From assembly GCF_001613045.1 (NCBI RefSeq), contig NZ_BDBP01000057.1:1-64000 (forward strand): a stretch of DNA of 64,000 bases, read 5' to 3'. Positions 28,684 through 36,631 of this stretch are shown here, piece by piece. Within the stretch, counting starts at the first letter, position 1. Each line of letters opens with the position of its first letter. This stretch comes from Nocardia lijiangensis NBRC 108240. Lineage in GTDB: Bacteria > Actinomycetota > Actinomycetes > Mycobacteriales > Mycobacteriaceae. The notes beneath the pieces were generated by a model, which was not told where the DNA came from, made no database searches, and was given only the letters and a program-made list of their open reading frames with translations. Position numbers and translations under genes: made by a program.

Positions 28684-29346
28684 ATGGAAAACATCGAGAA
28701 CATGCAGAACGGAGAGTTCGGCCGCGGCGGCCGCTGGCGCAAGCCGGGTCGCGCGGAGTTCGGTCCCGATCGTGGGCGGCACCGTCACGGCGGCAGGCAC
28801 GGCTTCGGTCCCGAGTTCGGGCCGGGCTTCGGTCCTGGTTTCGGGCCCGGCTTCGGCCCGCAGTTCGGCCGCGGGCGCGGCCGCGGTGGCCGTGGCCGTC
28901 GCGGCGACGTGCGCGCCGCCGTGCTACTGCTGCTCACCGAGCGGCCGATGCACGGCTACGAACTGATCCAGCAGATCCGCGAGCGCAGCGACGACATCTG
29001 GCGGCCCAGCCCCGGGTCGATCTACCCCGCGCTGGCGCAACTGGAGGACGAGGGCCTGGTGCTCATCGAGAAGGTCGCCGGGCGCAAGACCGCCAAGCTG
29101 ACCGACGCGGGCACCGAATACGTCACCGCGCATCGCGAGGAACTCGGCGATCCGTGGGCCCAGGTCAAGGCGGACGTCGGCACGCAGGCCATCGACCTGC
29201 GCGGTTTGGCCGGCCAGGTGATGGGCGCGGTCGCGCAGGTGGCCGCCGTCGGAACCCCCGAGCAGGCTGCGAAGGCGGCCGAGATCCTCAACGACACCCG
29301 TCGTTCGCTTTACCGCATCCTCGCCGAAGATGACGCTACCGAATAG
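28684..29346 (+). CDS. PadR-family regulator with Gly/Arg-rich N-terminal extension
   Basis: A 220-residue protein. Residues about 75-150 form the PadR winged helix (VRAAVLLLLTERPMHGYELIQQI, then SPGSIYPALAQLEDEGLV, then KTAKLTDAGTEYV). The C-terminal helices (QVAAVGTPEQAAKAAEILNDTRRSLYRIL) fit dimerisation. Before this lies an unusual 74-residue extension with HGFGPEFGPGFGPG-type repeats and an RGRGRGGRGRRG run that may bind nucleic acid. PadR proteins normally repress a linked transporter or enzyme; none is adjacent, so the target is unknown. The ATG at 28684 follows TGAGGAGG. Confidence 0.85.
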   Translation: MENIENMQNGEFGRGGRWRKPGRAEFGPDRGRHRHGGRHGFGPEFGPGFGPGFGPGFGPQFGRGRGRGGRGRRGDVRAAVLLLLTERPMHGYELIQQIRERSDDIWRPSPGSIYPALAQLEDEGLVLIEKVAGRKTAKLTDAGTEYVTAHREELGDPWAQVKADVGTQAIDLRGLAGQVMGAVAQVAAVGTPEQAAKAAEILNDTRRSLYRILAEDDATE

Positions 29347-29390
29347 TAATGATCACGAAACAGCCCGTGGGCGTGCGTTTTTCGAACCGA

Positions 29391-29448
29391 TGGGGTAGAT
29401 CATTGTGATATGGAACAGCCGATTGGTTCGTGGGGTTGGGGTAGATCA
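29391..29448 (+). repeat. Two 12-bp direct repeats around the lipase start
   Basis: TGGGGTAGATCA occurs at 29391-29402 and 29437-29448, 46 bp apart. The first is 8 bp before the ATG at 29410; the second lies in the first codons. If the real start is the ATG at 29467, both copies are upstream and may bind a regulator. Confidence 0.45.
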
Positions 29449-30453
29449 CAGTGGGGTCGCGTCGCTATGGCGTGCGCGCTGGCCGCGGGGGCGTTGGTCG
29501 GGTCGAGTGCCGGCGGGTTGACCACCGCCGCCGCCGAGCCGGCCGACATCGCCGAACCGCTCGTCGTGCGCCCGCCCGACGTGCCCAACGACCCCGCTCC
29601 GCCGCAGCCCGACCACCTGGCCGCCGCGCGGCATCTGAAGGAGCACAAGAACGCTACGCCATTGGGCACCAACGATTTCGGCTGCCTTCCCACGGCGGCC
29701 CACCCCCGGCCGGTGGTGCTCGCGCACGGCACCGATTCCACCGCCTATTCCGATTGGTCGGCCATCGGTCCGCAGCTGGCGGCGGCCGGATTCTGCGTCT
29801 TCGCGCTCAACTACGGCGGCGCGCCGGGCGCCGACACCTACGGCACCGAGGACCTGCGCGCCAGCGCCCACCAGGTCGGCCAGTTCGTCGACCACGTGCT
29901 CGCGACGACCGGCGCGGCGGAGGTGGATCTCGTCGGATTCTCCCAGGGCGCCAACGTGACTCGGTACTACACCAACAAGCTCGGCGGTGCGTCCAAGGTG
30001 GCCAACTGGGTCGGCGTGGCCTCGCCGACCTACGGTGGCGTCATGTACGGGCTGGTGCCGGTGGCGCAGGTGATTCCCGGCGCGCTGGAAGTGTTCGCCA
30101 AGGTCACCTCGACCGCGGCGGTGCAGCAGGCGCAGGGCTCGCCGGTCATGCTCGAGCTCAACGCGGGCGGCGACACCGTGCCGGGCGTTCGCTACGTGAC
30201 CATCGGCAGCCGGGTCGACGAGATGATCCAGCCGTTCAGCAATATCGCGCTGCGCGGGGCGAGTGCGGAGAACGTCGTCGTGCAGGACCTGTGCCCGGAC
30301 AATCTCACCGGCCACTTCCACATGGTCTACGACCCGTTCGTGCAGCAGCTGGTGCTGCGGGCGCTCGATCCCGTCAACGCCTCCGCCCCGACCTGCGCGC
30401 CGGTCGCGCTCGGCACCGGTATTCCGCAGGTGATCATCGCGGGCAATTCCTGA
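29410..30453 (+). CDS. Secreted lipase/esterase (class 2 alpha/beta-hydrolase)
   Basis: A 347-residue exported hydrolase. The signal peptide is clear (MACALAAGALVGSSAGGLTTAAA, cleaved near TTAAAEPA). The mature part has PVVLAHGT (oxyanion region), VDLVGFSQGANVTRYY with the nucleophile Ser in GxSxG, and a C-terminal GHFHMVYDP with the catalytic His. It matches the extracellular triacylglycerol lipase/esterase group of Nocardia and Streptomyces. Cysteines in GFCVF, DLCPDN and PTCAP may pair outside the cell. The start is uncertain: ATG at 29410 has no Shine-Dalgarno; ATG at 29467 gives a more normal signal peptide. Confidence 0.85.
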   Translation: MEQPIGSWGWGRSQWGRVAMACALAAGALVGSSAGGLTTAAAEPADIAEPLVVRPPDVPNDPAPPQPDHLAAARHLKEHKNATPLGTNDFGCLPTAAHPRPVVLAHGTDSTAYSDWSAIGPQLAAAGFCVFALNYGGAPGADTYGTEDLRASAHQVGQFVDHVLATTGAAEVDLVGFSQGANVTRYYTNKLGGASKVANWVGVASPTYGGVMYGLVPVAQVIPGALEVFAKVTSTAAVQQAQGSPVMLELNAGGDTVPGVRYVTIGSRVDEMIQPFSNIALRGASAENVVVQDLCPDNLTGHFHMVYDPFVQQLVLRALDPVNASAPTCAPVALGTGIPQVIIAGNS

Positions 30454-30488
30454 TCGAGATCCGCCTGGCTGGGATGGGCACGCGCCGA

Positions 30489-31139
30489 TCAGCCGCCGAG
30501 CAGCGCGATGCTGCAGGCGATGATCCACGCGATCCATCCCAGCCAGCCGAGCAGTCCTAGCAGGGCCGTGCGGCTCGTTCCCTCGACGTTGTAGGGGCTG
30601 GCCGACGACGAGACGAACAGCAGTGCCGCACTGAGGTATCCGAGCCACCCGTGCCAGGCGGGCAGGAATCCCGTGTCGGTGCCTGCGATGCTGAACCCGA
30701 CCAGGGCCGCGGCGAGAAATACCTGGTTGAATCCGAACAGCACGTTGCTCAGTGCCCACAACCCGGCCGTCGAGCCGCGCCCGTGCTCGGCGGCCGCGGC
30801 CAGGCCGAACCGCAGCGCCTCCACGCAGCTGAACGTCACGTTCTGCATCAGCACACCGGCGAAGCCGACCAGTGCCCATGCCCCGAGCCCCTGCGTCGGT
30901 GTCCAGAGCGCCGACAGCATCCCGGCGGCGAAAACCGTTGTGCACAACCATGACAGCGGTGCGAGCATCGACGGCCGTTTCAACGCGTCGCCGACTGTGG
31001 CCAGCGACGCCACGACCTCGTCCATCTTCTTGCCCGACATCGGGAAGGGGAGTCCGTCGCGGACATAGAGGAGGTTGACGATCAGCGCCGTCAGCACGAA
31101 ACCGAGTCCGCTCCAACCCGCGACATCCGAAAAGCTCAT
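30489..31139 (-). CDS. Integral membrane protein of unknown function
   Basis: About 216 residues with six or so hydrophobic segments (for example GWSGLGFVLTALIVNLLYV, MLAPLSWLCTTVFAAGMLSA, LWALSNVLFGFNQVFLAAAL). I do not recognise the family. The ATG at 31139 is preferred because AGAGG lies upstream; an ATG at 31157 would add six residues. It is divergent from a TetR gene with about 74 bp between them, so it is probably the target of that repressor, perhaps a permease or a ligand-responsive membrane protein. The 3' end converges on the lipase gene. Confidence 0.7.
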   Translation of the reverse strand: MSFSDVAGWSGLGFVLTALIVNLLYVRDGLPFPMSGKKMDEVVASLATVGDALKRPSMLAPLSWLCTTVFAAGMLSALWTPTQGLGAWALVGFAGVLMQNVTFSCVEALRFGLAAAAEHGRGSTAGLWALSNVLFGFNQVFLAAALVGFSIAGTDTGFLPAWHGWLGYLSAALLFVSSSASPYNVEGTSRTALLGLLGWLGWIAWIIACSIALLGG

Positions 31140-31161
31140 GGGGAGATAGCCTCTCATATTG

Positions 31162-31178
31162 ACTTTATGCGTACTTTA
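31162..31178. promoter_or_regulatory. Direct repeat in the divergent membrane protein/tetR promoter
   Basis: ACTTTA occurs at 31162-31167 and 31173-31178, one helical turn apart, in an AT-rich stretch between the two genes. It is a candidate operator or promoter element. Confidence 0.3.
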
Positions 31179-31213
31179 ATGAATATATGATGGAGAAGAT
31201 CGGAGGAGCAAGA

Positions 31214-31837
31214 GTGGAAGAACCGACGCGGCGCGGCTACGACTCGCTGCGGAGGCATGCCCAAGCGCAGCGCACGCGCGCGGATATCGCCGATGCGGCC
31301 CGTCGCTTGTTCGTCTCTCAGGGGTGGGCGCTGACCACGGTGCGCGACGTAGCGCAGGAGGCGGGGGTGTCGGTGCCGACGGTCTACGCGGCATACGGAA
31401 ACAAGAAGGGGCTGGTCTGGGCCCTGGTGGACGCGGCGGACCTGTCGGCCGACCTCCCGCGCATGCTCGCCGAACTGGAGGAATCCGCCGCGCCCGAACG
31501 GCAGCTCGCCGCGATGGCCGGTTACGACAGGAGACTCTTCGAACGCGCTGGCGACCTCATCTTCCTGATCCGGGAAGCGGGGCGCACCGAAACCGATCTC
31601 GCCACCGTCTACGAGACCGTCCGGCGCGCGGCCGACGAGGCCCGTGCCGAGATCTTGTCCGCCTGGCCGGAGGACGCGCTACGTGCTGATCTGGACCAGT
31701 CCACCGCTCTCGACGTCTACGCCGCGCTGTGCAACATCGACGTCTACACCACGCTCACCGTCGAACGCGGCTGGCAACCCGACCGGGTCGAGCAGTGGTG
31801 GAGCGAGGCGCTGGCCCACCAACTGCTGCGCCGATGA
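31214..31837 (+). CDS. TetR-family regulator
   Basis: A 207-residue regulator with the HTH RTRADIADAARRLFVSQGWA, then LTTVRDVAQEAGVSVPTVYAAYGNKKGLVWALVD (residues about 25-75). The C-terminal ligand domain ends QPDRVEQWWSEALAHQLL. The GTG at 31214 is chosen for the GGAGGAG five bases upstream; two ATGs at 31187 and 31190 would add nine or eight residues without a ribosome site. It is divergent from the membrane protein gene and followed after 68 bp by a small monooxygenase, which may be a second target. Confidence 0.82.
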   Translation: MEEPTRRGYDSLRRHAQAQRTRADIADAARRLFVSQGWALTTVRDVAQEAGVSVPTVYAAYGNKKGLVWALVDAADLSADLPRMLAELEESAAPERQLAAMAGYDRRLFERAGDLIFLIREAGRTETDLATVYETVRRAADEARAEILSAWPEDALRADLDQSTALDVYAALCNIDVYTTLTVERGWQPDRVEQWWSEALAHQLLRR

Positions 31838-31905
31838 CCTTCCCGACCTCGACGGAACTGCGGGCGGCCACGGCCGTCGACCACCGAAACCGAAAGGATC
31901 TCCCC

Positions 31906-32214
31906 ATGTCCGATCAGGGCGTCACCTTCATCAACGTCCTCGAGATCTCCGCCGACCGCATCGACGACTTCGTCGAACAGTGGCGCGAACGCGCCTCGCT
32001 CATGCGGAAAGCGCCCGGGTTCCGCGATGTCCGGCTGCACCGGGCGCTGTTGCCGAACACGCGGTTCCAGCTCGTCAACGTCGCGCATTGGGACAGCGTC
32101 GAGGCGTGCGAGGCCGCCGGTCTGAACAAGACGGTGGTGGCCTCGGTGGCGGAGGCGGAGAAGATCGCCGAGGCCCATCCCGGCCTCTACGAGGTTGTCG
32201 CGGAATATCTTTGA
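31906..32214 (+). CDS. Antibiotic biosynthesis monooxygenase (ABM) domain protein
   Basis: A 102-residue ferredoxin-like protein of the ABM superfamily: FINVLEISADRIDDFVEQWRE, then MRKAPGFRDVRLHRAL and FQLVNVAHWDSVEACEAA, the usual strand-helix pattern. Members include cofactor-free quinone-forming monooxygenases and heme-degrading enzymes; others only bind small aromatics. A specific substrate cannot be assigned. The ATG has GAAAGGA upstream. It probably belongs with the TetR gene just before it. Confidence 0.82.
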   Translation: MSDQGVTFINVLEISADRIDDFVEQWRERASLMRKAPGFRDVRLHRALLPNTRFQLVNVAHWDSVEACEAAGLNKTVVASVAEAEKIAEAHPGLYEVVAEYL

Positions 32215-32229
32215 TCCGAGTGCGATCCG

Positions 32230-32436
32230 TCAGGGGAAACGCATCAGCTGCCGGGCGAGGGTGAACAGGCGGCTGCCGAGCCTGATGACGGGGAGACCCA
32301 GCGGAATCAGCAGGATAGTCGCGCACAACACCGCGCCGAGGATCCAGACCACGGCCGCGACCAACCCGAGGACCGTGCCGAGCACGGCTGTCAGGAGTCC
32401 CAACACCAAGTTGAGCAAGCCCTTTATCGCTCGCAT
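32230..32436 (-). CDS. Small hydrophobic membrane protein
   Basis: A 68-residue protein, almost all hydrophobic, with two membrane helices (LLNLVLGLLTAVLGTVLGLVAAVVWILG and LCATILLIPLGLPVIRLG) and basic ends (MRAIKG, RLGSRLFTLARQLMR). I do not know the family, but such proteins recur in actinobacteria. The composition and codon use look coding. It is convergent with the ABM gene, 15 bp away, and 93 bp separate it from the MFS gene end. Confidence 0.6.
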   Translation of the reverse strand: MRAIKGLLNLVLGLLTAVLGTVLGLVAAVVWILGAVLCATILLIPLGLPVIRLGSRLFTLARQLMRFP

Positions 32437-32529
32437 GACGACCTTTCCGTAACCATTCTGCGCCCTTTCCCGTCGATATGCACCCTGCCCGCACCCTCGA
32501 CCGGTACGGGGTGAACGCCCCGGGCGCCG

Positions 32530-33921
32530 CTATGCCGCGGCGGTGGCGAGCTGCCGCTCCGCCCGGGTCGGCCAGCGACGGTGTTCGGCGTCGATGACGT
32601 AGGCGTGGGTGTGCCGGTAGAAGCGGTCGTTCACGCGCACGGCATCGGCCAGCCGGGCCGGGTCGATGGTGCCGACCTCGTGCAGGTGGGTCAGCTCCTC
32701 CGGGTCGTGGCGCGGCCACATCCGCAGCGCCACGGTGACTCCGGCCCCCGCGAGCACGGCCAGCGTCACCCAGGTGGTCGTGAAACCGGCGGCGGTCGTG
32801 AGCCATCCGGCGATCGGGTAGGTGATCAACCAGGCCAGGTGCGACAGCGAGAACTGCGCCGCGAAGATCGCGGGCCGATCGGCGGGCTGCGACGAGCGCC
32901 GCAGCACCTGGCCGGTCGGGGTGAGCACCGCCGCGGTGCCCGCGCCCACGGTGGCCCACACCGCGATCGCGGCGCCCCACCGCCAGTCGCCCGCGTTCGC
33001 CAGCGAGAGGGCGATGGCCGCACCGAGCCCGGTGATCAGCGTGGCCGCCCCCGCCAGCATGACGGGTCGCGCGCCGACGCGATCGAGCACGCGGGGCAGC
33101 GACAGTGCGACGAGCATGGTGCCGAACCCATTGGCTGCCAACAGCTTCGCCACGCCGGACTGGGTGCCGCCGAGGGTGTCGCGCACATAGTTGACCGTGT
33201 TGACCATGATCACCGATCCGGCGGCGGCGACCACGAGGTTCATTCCGAGCAGACCGCGCAGCCGCGGTGTCGCGGCGAAGATCCGCATGCCCGCCGTGAT
33301 CCGTTCCTTGAAGGAGCCCGCCGCCGCGGTGGTCGCGTCCGGGATGCGGGTGGTGATCACGAGCAGCGCCGAGACGGCGAATCCGAGGGCGGTACCGACG
33401 AACAGCCAGTGGAAGCTGATCACGGTCAGCGCCGCGGCGGCCAGCATCGGGCTGAGCAGGGTTTCCATGGTGGCGGCCAGCTGTGCGGCCGACAGCGCCC
33501 TGGTGTATTCGCGTTCGTCGGGCAGGATGTCGGGGATGATCGCCTGATAGGTCGGGGTGAACGCGGCCGAGGCGGTCTGCAGCAGCGCGATCAGCACGTA
33601 GATCTGCCAGATCTGGTCGATGAACGGCAGTGCGAGCACCACTGCTGCGCGAATGACGTTGAGCCCGACCAGGAACGGCCGGCGCGGGAATCGGTCGGCG
33701 TAGGCGGCCACGAGGGGCGCGACCGTCACGTAGACCACCATCTTGATCGTCAGTGCGGTGCCGAGGACGGCGGCCGTGTCGGCGCCGGCGAGCTCGTAGG
33801 CGAGCAGTCCGAGGGCGACGGTGGTCAGTCCGGTGCCGAACAGAGCGGACACCTGAGCGGTGAACAGGCGCAGATAGTCGTGGTTGCCGAACAGTGCGGA
33901 GATCATGGGCGTGGAACGCAT
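32530..33921 (-). CDS. MFS transporter (DHA3-like exporter)
   Basis: A 463-residue transporter with 12 predicted membrane helices. It begins ISALFGNHDYLRLFTAQVSALFG, typical of the EntS/MacB-type DHA3 group, and has the loop 2-3 motif AYADRFPRRP. The middle loop and the second half (GLLGMNLVVAAAGSVIMVNTVNYVRDTLGG) are intact. Drug, siderophore or metal-chelate export is possible. The ATG at 33921 has AGGAAG upstream. It lies 102 bp after the His-rich copper-linked gene on the same strand, so it may be read from the CsoR-controlled promoter. The last 70 residues (DPEELTHLHEVGTIDPARLADAVRVN...) form a soluble tail. Confidence 0.85.
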   Translation of the reverse strand: MRSTPMISALFGNHDYLRLFTAQVSALFGTGLTTVALGLLAYELAGADTAAVLGTALTIKMVVYVTVAPLVAAYADRFPRRPFLVGLNVIRAAVVLALPFIDQIWQIYVLIALLQTASAAFTPTYQAIIPDILPDEREYTRALSAAQLAATMETLLSPMLAAAALTVISFHWLFVGTALGFAVSALLVITTRIPDATTAAAGSFKERITAGMRIFAATPRLRGLLGMNLVVAAAGSVIMVNTVNYVRDTLGGTQSGVAKLLAANGFGTMLVALSLPRVLDRVGARPVMLAGAATLITGLGAAIALSLANAGDWRWGAAIAVWATVGAGTAAVLTPTGQVLRRSSQPADRPAIFAAQFSLSHLAWLITYPIAGWLTTAAGFTTTWVTLAVLAGAGVTVALRMWPRHDPEELTHLHEVGTIDPARLADAVRVNDRFYRHTHAYVIDAEHRRWPTRAERQLATAAA

Positions 33922-34023
33922 CGGAAACACTTCCTGGGAATGAGTCGGGGGTGGATCACGGGCGCTTCGACAGCAGCATTCGCACATGTCGGACTCCTCT
34001 GGCGAAAGTTTCGATTTCGGTGC

Positions 34024-34968
34024 TCAGTTGTCGGTGGGCAGGGTGAAGGCGGCGGTGCGGACGACGTCGCCGTGCTGGAAGTCCAGGAAGAGGCGGTAGG
34101 TTCCCGGGCCGGGCACCACGGTGTGGAAGGCGATGTCCGGGCCGGGTGCGGTCACCCCGTCGCCGGGCTCGCCGTTCGGGTGGACGTGGATGTAGGCCAG
34201 GTCGCCCGCTCGCAGGATCACCAGGTGTCCGTAGGCGGCCAGATAGGGCTGCAGGTCGGTGATCGGCTGCCCGTCCTTGCGCACGGTCAGCGTGAGCAGC
34301 CTGCCCGCGCCCGGCACCAGTTCGCCGTCGAGGGTGACCTCGTACCCGTCCACGATCGCGGTGCGCGCGGCCTGCGGCATGGGTCGCGGCGCGTAGGCGC
34401 CCGCCACGGCGAGATCCGCGCCGAGTGTGATGGTCTTGCCGAGGGCACGCGGGGCGATATCGGTGAAGACGCGGTACGCGCCGGCTTCCGTGAGGTTCAG
34501 CGTCACGGTCCAAGTCCCTTCGGCGGTGAGTTCGGGATGCACGTGCCAGAACCCGGTCAGCTCCCGCTGCACCACGATCAAGTGCAGCTCGCGGTCGTGG
34601 ATGGCGTCGTAGTCGGTGACCGGCGCGCCGTCGGGGCCGAGGATCCGGAACCGCAGGCCGACCTCGCCCGTCCCGACGATCGGCTCCGTGAGCGCCAATG
34701 TGTAACCGTCCTGGGTGATTTGGAGCCCGCCGGGTAGTCCGGCGGCGTGGTCTGCGTGCCCGGCATGAGCTGCTGTGTGCCCCGCGTGGTCGCCATGGCC
34801 CGCGTTGGCGCCGTGTCCGGTGTGGCCGTCATGTCCGGTGTTGGTGCTGTGGCCCGCGTGCGTGCCGTGGTCGGTGTGGTCGCCGTGTCCGGTGTGGGTG
34901 CCGTGAGCTGTGTGCCCCGCGTGGTCACCGTGCGCGCCGTGGTGGTTGGTGTGAGTCTGCGTGGTCAT
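34024..34968 (-). CDS. His-rich metal-binding protein of a copper response
   Basis: A 314-residue protein. Residues 1-75 are a His/Gly repeat (HTGHGDHTDHGTHAGH and similar, more than 25 His) suited to bind Cu or other soft metals. The rest holds two beta-rich domains (LRFRILGPDGAPVTDYDAIHDRELH and a second copy VTLDGELVPGAGRLLTLTVRKDGQP), each with a HVHP motif (FWHVHPE, YIHVHPNGE) that could bind copper. No signal peptide is seen. The ATG at 34968 has AAGGCCGGAG upstream. A CsoR-type operator 44 bp before the start indicates induction by Cu(I). It resembles proteins found next to copper ATPases in actinobacteria; a chaperone or buffer role is inferred. Confidence 0.75.
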   Translation of the reverse strand: MTTQTHTNHHGAHGDHAGHTAHGTHTGHGDHTDHGTHAGHSTNTGHDGHTGHGANAGHGDHAGHTAAHAGHADHAAGLPGGLQITQDGYTLALTEPIVGTGEVGLRFRILGPDGAPVTDYDAIHDRELHLIVVQRELTGFWHVHPELTAEGTWTVTLNLTEAGAYRVFTDIAPRALGKTITLGADLAVAGAYAPRPMPQAARTAIVDGYEVTLDGELVPGAGRLLTLTVRKDGQPITDLQPYLAAYGHLVILRAGDLAYIHVHPNGEPGDGVTAPGPDIAFHTVVPGPGTYRLFLDFQHGDVVRTAAFTLPTDN

Positions 34969-35011
34969 CGCTCCGGCCTTCCGATCTTGTCGCTCGTTAC
35001 GACCAAGAATG

Positions 35012-35030
35012 TATACCCCTAGGGGGTATA
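35012..35030. promoter_or_regulatory. CsoR-type copper operator
   Basis: TATACCCCTAGGGGGTATA is a perfect palindrome (8-bp arms, 3-base centre) and fits the CsoR consensus TACCCC-N-GGGGTA of actinobacteria. It lies 44-62 bp upstream of the His-rich protein gene, where the promoter should be. No csoR gene is in the window. Confidence 0.8.
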
Positions 35031-35283
35031 TGGCAACCCTTGTGTGACTCAGCTCGCGCGCAGTACTACCGCCAGCTTGTAGGGTCGCCCGCGTCGAGCC
35101 GCGTGGGACGGCGCTGGCCCTCGGTGCGTCTCGGGTCGGGCATGCCGGTTTCTTCGAATGCGGTATCGCGACGCGGACGCCGTCCGCCGCGATCCTTACC
35201 GCCACCACGGCGCGGGCATAACCCCTCGGTGCCGAACTGCGACGACAACGGCCGGTGCCGCTCTCGGACGGCGGCGAAGCTGC

Positions 35284-36111
35284 TCAGGCGCTGTCCGGCT
35301 CGGCGTCTTCGGGCGAGGAGAGGTCGCGTCCGGCCGCCCAGAGTTGCTCGAAGTGGCCGATGGCGCCGCGGACGAAGGCCGGTTCGTCGATGCGAAACCC
35401 GCTGAGCTCCTGGGTGGTTCCGTTGGTGAAGGCGAGGAATGCGACGGTGTCGTCGAACAGCGCCAGGTTCACCGCGTCGGTGGGGAGCGGCCAGTCGATC
35501 ACTCGAATGCGATAGTTCGGCTGCCGCAGTGTCGCGCGGTGCAAGCGCTGTGCCCACCGCGCCATTTCGGGAGTCGGGGTGGCGATGACGCGGCGCACCG
35601 AGCGGCCGGGGCGCGTCGACCAGGTCCGGAGCCCGTCGAAATACGCGGCGGCCGCGCGGCCGGTCTGCTCGTCGGTGAAACCGATGAAGTAGGAGGCGGG
35701 ACGCAACCGGATGTAGGTCGTCATGATCCGGTAGCGGGCGCGGTCGATTTCGGCGAGCATCGCGGTGTAGAACTCGCGGCCGGAGACCGGGCGCAGGGAT
35801 CCGCCCGCGGGCGGTTGCCGGTCGGGGTGCTCGGTCGCGTCGTCGTCGCCGAGCGCGCGATCGATCCTCAACCAGCGCAGCTTCCATTCGGAGACGTCCC
35901 CGCCGCACGCGGTGACGAACGCCTCGGTCTGCTGCCAGGTGGGGAATCGGCGACCGTTGAGTATCGCGGAAACCGTCGCGTTGCTGCAGTTCAGCGCCGC
36001 GGCGAGGATGCGTTGCTTCGGCCTGCCCGCGGCACGATGGAGATCTCTGAGCTCCATGGCGAATCGTTCGGCCGGTTGGTCGGGATCGAGGCTGCGGCGA
36101 GCGGACGGCAT
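35284..36111 (-). CDS. XRE-type HTH protein with C-terminal phospholipase-D-like domain (inferred)
   Basis: A 275-residue protein. Residues about 15-80 are a Cro/XRE-like HTH (LRDLHRAAGRPKQRILAAAL, then CSNATVSAILNGRRFPTWQQTEAFVTACGG), the actinobacterial form often fused to effector domains. Residues about 105-260 (FYTAMLAEIDRARYRIMTTYIRL, RRVIATPTPEMARWAQRLH, VNLALFDDTVAFLAFT) have the strand pattern of a PLD-like domain, but the HxK motif is absent, so it may only bind a ligand. The function is unknown. It stands alone, convergent with nothing, between the copper genes and a small membrane ORF. Confidence 0.7.
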   Translation of the reverse strand: MPSARRSLDPDQPAERFAMELRDLHRAAGRPKQRILAAALNCSNATVSAILNGRRFPTWQQTEAFVTACGGDVSEWKLRWLRIDRALGDDDATEHPDRQPPAGGSLRPVSGREFYTAMLAEIDRARYRIMTTYIRLRPASYFIGFTDEQTGRAAAAYFDGLRTWSTRPGRSVRRVIATPTPEMARWAQRLHRATLRQPNYRIRVIDWPLPTDAVNLALFDDTVAFLAFTNGTTQELSGFRIDEPAFVRGAIGHFEQLWAAGRDLSSPEDAEPDSA

Positions 36112-36311
36112 CGTGGCCTCCTGCGAACGTGCGGAATCACCCCATTATCTCCGTTGTCCGTTTCGTTCCGTCTTTGTTCGCCGAGGTGCGTCCGGCTCCC
36201 TGTGCATCCGTCCGCGCGTCGTCCGCGTCCGGCATCCTCCCCGCGATGCCTGACGGGCGCTACACCTGAAGACACGTCCGCGAAGACGGCGCGATCGAAG
36301 GACCTGAGGAC

Positions 36312-36605
36312 ATGAACGACGCCACGCCAACACCTTTCGCATCCCCTGATCCGATCCAGGATGCCGCTGCCCACCACCCCCTGGCCCTCTCGTCCGGGCA
36401 GGGCGCGGTGCTCCAGGCGCTCGCCGCCCTCATCGCCTTGGCCGAGGCATCCGCGACCACCTGGGCCCTGGCGGCCTCGGCACTCGTCGTCCTCGCGGTG
36501 GCATTGCCACTCGCCGGGTGGTGGCGCGTGCGGGGGTGCCGCCCGCACCGGATCACGCAGCGCTGCCGGGTGGGCGTCAGACGGATACTTCGTCGAGTTC
36601 CATGA
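36312..36605 (+). CDS. Small membrane ORF, possibly a transporter remnant
   Basis: A 97-residue frame with TGAGG before its ATG. Residues about 28-70 form two hydrophobic helices (GAVLQALAALIALAEAS, TWALAASALVVLAVALPLAGWW), ending in a basic tail. The pattern recalls the last helix pair of an MFS drug exporter, so it may be a decayed gene end; it could also be a genuine small membrane protein. It is convergent with the ABC ATPase. Confidence 0.35.
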   Translation: MNDATPTPFASPDPIQDAAAHHPLALSSGQGAVLQALAALIALAEASATTWALAASALVVLAVALPLAGWWRVRGCRPHRITQRCRVGVRRILRRVP

Positions 36606-36631
36606 GTGCGGAGTAGATGTCGGCGGCGACA

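Noticed and set aside
29354..29382. Terminator after the PadR gene.
   Set aside because: GCCC-GT-GGGC is a very short stem, although TTTTT follows; loop of two bases is unfavourable.
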